Assembly: GCA_033239525.1 (NCBI GenBank)
Contig: BSYO01000013.1
Coordinates: 2,752,501-2,816,500, forward strand
DNA from: Nepenthes gracilis
Lineage: Eukaryota > Streptophyta > Magnoliopsida > Caryophyllales > Nepenthaceae
Reading direction: 5' to 3'
Length of the DNA: 64,000 bases
A model generated the notes under the pieces. The model saw nothing but the letters and a program-made list of their open reading frames with translations, searched no databases and was not told the DNA's origin. Below are positions 60,352 to 64,000 of this stretch, piece after piece. Every line of letters begins with the position of its first letter. Position 1 is the stretch's first letter. A program made the translations under genes and the position numbers.

Positions 60352-62189
60352 CCTACAATAATAATATATTATATCCATGATACACAAATGAATAATGGAA
60401 ATTAGGACAAGAAGCTAATGTATTTAATGTTTCAATACACGAAAAGAATATAATGAAAGTTTGAGGAGCTAAAAATGAAGACGTGCAGCCATGAATAGAG
60501 GAATTATAGCAAAGAGTATAATGAAGAATCATGTAAATAATATTTATAAGGAACTTGATTATTCAATGAGTAAATCAACTATTTATATAGCATTTTCTAA
60601 TTAATTACAACCATTAGATTAAAATTAATCCTAACCATTCATAAGAAAATATAAAGTTATATAAAAACTAAATTTATATTTGTACATAATATTAAAACAT
60701 AAGAAACATAATTTTTATTTTTTCTAATAACTAATATGTGTGAATTATTAATTAACCAATCAACTATATATTGATATATAGCATATTGGAATCGACCAAT
60801 CAGTTGTCGTTTAGTAAAGTAATTGATTGAACTCCTCATATTTTAACAACGGTAAACAACTTTGTTCATGGTCGACTATAATTTCAAATCCCAATATTTC
60901 TTTCTCAATTTTTAAGTAAAAAATTAATGGAGATGGACTCACACTTCTTAGGTTTAGTTTAGACACTCAAACTTAGAAATTGATCACATGACAACAACAT
61001 TGCCAAGGCAAAGCCAAAAGGTGTTTATTCCCAATGGAATCCAAGCATATTCGACGATATATTAATTTATTTATTTACATTGATAAACTTATAAAAAATA
61101 CATAGATGAATATGGGTTATATCATTTGAAAACATTCTAAAAATAAATAATCACTATATTTAAATATTATTTTTAAATATGAGTACGTAGGTATGATCCT
61201 ACCTCTTATTTATATCGAACTATTGAATTTGATATCATGTCTTAAAGAAATATATATGTAGGAAATTGAGTTTGGAGCTTCTCTATTGCAGTCGTATTAA
61301 GTCTAGGATCAACCAATAATAAATTTGGGCTTACTTTAATTATTAATGATTTTCTCTAAACAAATATAAACTTATTTATATTTTATAATTCATGAATGCT
61401 ACGATATAAAGATATCATATACTACGTTGACTTTTTTGTCTAATCCGTGACACACACACACATATAATTGACTAATATACATTAATGTTTGCGGTAAGGT
61501 ATGAGTCATTATATCACGAATATAACCTATTGGTAATAGTTTAGCCATTGGCCGTAGATCACATCTCCCATATTTATATTTTAAGTTTTTTTGTTAATTC
61601 TTAAGTATTAGTATAGTCTGGTATTTGAAGTTTGCTTAAAGATTAGTTGATTAGATTTTGGCCTAATGTTTGATGTATATAATTGAAGTGTTATTTTAGG
61701 CTTAAATTTTGAGTTGATGAAGGAAGATCTAAAAAATTTGAAAGGAGTCTGAATCTGTAATTTGGAAGGCTAATCCGAAGAATAAAATTTTTTATAGGAT
61801 TCAGTGTTAGAAAAAGTCAGCTATGAAATTTTCGTGCCACTTTTTCTACTATACTATGAATTGTCTTTTTGGTAAAATTATTCATTTCTAACTTGAAATA
61901 TTTAGTAAATTTTTCTCTCAAATCAGTTAGTTATATTTATGTAATGTTTTAATTATCTTATAGTGATTGTGGTCATCTTACTCTAAGCACGTGTAAAAAT
62001 GATGTGGATTTAAATCTTAACTTTTTTAATTATCCTCAAAATATTTTTAGATAATTTAATATTATATGTTTATTTTTTCTATAGATTTAATATATTATAT
62101 ATATATAAATAAAATAAATTATCATAATAAGAAAAATAATATTGATATACCTAATAATAGATTCACTTATATAGAAATTATTAAAATTA
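60352..62189. other. AT-rich intergenic region
   Basis: No coding, RNA or clear repeat features recognised beyond short A/T runs and a (CA)n-like tract near 61450. Confidence 0.5.
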
Positions 62190-62845
62190 GTATTGTTACA
62201 TACCGAGGATATAATTGTTATACAGATGAGACTTTGTGTACGTCGGTCACTTGCAATTTTCAAGTTCTGTAAGCTCCTAAATCAAAACCCTGTGCAACAC
62301 AAATAAGGATCAAAAAATTGGTGGGACACACCCCAATATATTTTTTGACACTCAAATCAGTATTTTAATTATGCTAATGGAAAGAAGCGAAATATAATTA
62401 ATTTGAATTTTATTTCGAAGAGTTACGCTCTGCGCGTCTTATTTAAAGAGAGTTTTAAGCGCTGTTGTTGTCTTATTTAGAGAGAGAGAGTTTTAAGCGC
62501 TGTTGGCGTCTTGATTGAACTCCAGTCCCTATTTTTATGGAAGGAATGGATATTTATAGTTGGCGGAAAGTGGTTAAATGCCACACGGTTTCATCCATGT
62601 TGTCGGACGATTTAACCGTTATTTTTATCAGGAATGGTTATAATTAACGTCCGCCATTGATGGTTAAATTACCGTTTTAGCCATCAGACTGGATCTTGAG
62701 AATTAGGCCGTTCGGACATAATGTCTCGCTCAGACATATAAGCTATGCTGTCATTGAGTACTGTTGGCCCGAGAGGCATGGGCGGTCCATAATTACATTG
62801 GGCTTCTCTGTTTGGGCCTGTAGATGCCATACCCATCACTAGCCT
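62190..62845 (+). mobile_element. Probable LTR of the element at the right edge
   Basis: Shares landmarks with the intron-2 relics (13314-13844 and 36513-37046): AATTGTTATAC, GCAACACAAATAA, GGTGGGACACACCCC, CACTCAAATCAGT, and an end near CCATACCCATCACTA. It contains a direct repeat of GAGAGTTTTAAGCGCTGTTG (about 62448-62505). A gypsy-type coding remnant follows about 280 bases later, as a 5' LTR would predict. Ends are approximate. Confidence 0.45.
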
Positions 62846-63125
62846 TGCATGTTAAGAGGCTAAAATTTAGCCTCCTGGTATGTAGACCAAAAATGTCCGA
62901 ATCTAAAGTCCCTTTAATGTTCAACTATCTGTATTATTGCATTAAATGTATGTCGTTTCAATTTTATTGAAAATGCACAACTCATGATTACTGGCGTCGA
63001 GAAACTTGATGTCTGGCAAACGAACGGGTATTTGACACGTATTCAGGACACCATGAGGTGCGTCTTTTAAATTTTAAATATGAACGGCGTCGTTCAGAAT
63101 CCCTTTTCCCACTATAAATCCGTTT

Positions 63126-64000
63126 TTGAACACCAAAAGAACACATTACGTTTTCTTGCTATTGATTTCCTATCAAAGACCTCTTTCGATACTCAATCAA
63201 ATATCTTCAACGGTGCCTGGCATTTCTGACATTCAATTGATCTTAACCTCGGAAGACGTGGAATATAAAATTCCACGTTCTTTATCATATATTATGCCTA
63301 GAGTAAACAGACGAGTCACTTCTTCACCTCCAGGGTTTATCACAGTTTACGAGACACATCTCAAAAGTGGTCTTCGATTTTCCTTGGCCACCGAGTTTTA
63401 TAAAACAATGTTCCTATTGCCAGGCTTCAGCCGAATGGAATTAGGTATTTTATTTTTTTGTATATTTTTGCGAGAATTTACGGAGTGAATTTCAATGCCA
63501 CTACCGTTAAAGTTTTATTTTGTTTTACTCATGGTTTGATTGGATAACCGTCAGTCCTTGTCCGGAATATGGGTTTAGTGGAGGAAATCTTGACTCCACA
63601 AAGAGGTGAAAGGATCGGTATTTTTCTTGGCTACTCCTTCCGAATGGAAAATTTGCTCAAAATGGGGCTACGTATCTGCTGCAATGCAGATGGATGTTTT
63701 TTATTACGAAAAAGACGCCACTCAAAAATTAGTAGACCTCATTCGAAAGAGGGCATCTACTTTTAATGAGGACAGAAAGAATCGATGGCTCTTTTCAGAA
63801 TCACTTGAATTGGCCAAGTGGGAGCCCGAGGTTAACGAGTCTGAGGCTCAAGCTGCAAAGGTCCTTCTTAAGAGAAGGCATAAATGAAAAGCCAAGGAGT
63901 TGAGAACAAAAGAGTCCTTATGCAAGTTTAAGAAAACAAAGCCCAAGGACAAAAACAAAACATTCGAGGACAAGAGGGCTTCAAAAGGTGTTAAAATAAG
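63126..64000 (+). pseudogene. Gypsy-type transposon N-terminal coding remnant (continues past the edge)
   Basis: The first frame (63126-63488; first ATG 63294) resembles the plant 'putative gypsy type transposon' domain, with PPGFITVYETHLKSGLRFSL as its most typical stretch. A second frame (63606-63887) continues the pattern with TPSEWKICSKWGYVS and ends KVLLKRRHK followed by a stop. The two are joined only across a frame change near 63640 and an intron-like gap (donor GTATTT at about 63446, acceptor CCGTCAG at about 63553), so the gene is probably decayed. The remainder to 64000 is Lys-rich. Confidence 0.6.

Noticed and set aside
1..64000. CRISPR arrays, tRNA or rRNA genes, bacterial operons, organelle inserts
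   Set aside because: Looked for on both strands. No spaced palindromic repeats, cloverleaf genes, rRNA cores or plastid-like gene runs were recognised.

Overview
This is plant nuclear DNA, most likely from a eudicot. The genes are cut by many GT-AG introns, the intergenic DNA is AT-rich, and there are plant-specific families (class I serine carboxypeptidase-like proteins, SOB FIVE-LIKE, FAR1-type Mutator transposase) plus nested LTR elements. There are no bacterial-style operons, CRISPR arrays, tRNA or rRNA genes. The species cannot be fixed from the sequence alone.

The core is a tandem cluster of three serine carboxypeptidase-like (SCPL) genes, all on the + strand and each with 14 exons: gene 1 (1570-6441, 470 aa), gene A (12665-19287, 463 aa) and gene B (35862-49945, 463 aa). 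I assembled each by hand, and each has an open frame with the Ser-Asp-His triad. Genes A and B carry GDSYSG around the catalytic serine, the form common in SCPL acyltransferases. Gene 1 is a more distant paralogue with GADSYAG and one GC-AG intron.

Genes A and B arose by a tandem duplication: unit A is 9574-31720 and unit B is 31721-52222. The right-hand breakpoint fell inside a SOB FIVE-LIKE (SOFL) gene. This left an intact SOFL on the minus strand at 51989-52432 and a 5'-truncated copy at 31487-31720. After the duplication the units took different insertions. Unit A holds a roughly 10-kb Mutator-like element (20153-30318) with long terminal inverted repeats, a broken FAR1-type transposase, fragments of host genes (MAP65 and UBP12/13) and a small nested TRIM. 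Unit B holds a 1043-bp solo LTR (33383-34425, target duplication ATTCT) and a 4.3-kb Ty3/gypsy element (40961-45262, target duplication AATCG) inside intron 11 of gene B. For both of these, the matching empty site is visible in unit A. An older copia relic in intron 11 and an LTR-like relic in intron 2 are present in both units, so they predate the duplication.

The flanks are repeats and AT-rich DNA: the end of an LTR at 1-610, a 50-bp-period minisatellite at about 8563-9390, a long solo LTR at 56956-60351, and the start of a degenerate gypsy-type element running off the right edge (62190-64000). I see no new multi-gene system. The most informative content is the SCPL acyltransferase-like cluster, with its readable order of duplication and insertion, and the gene-capturing MULE.
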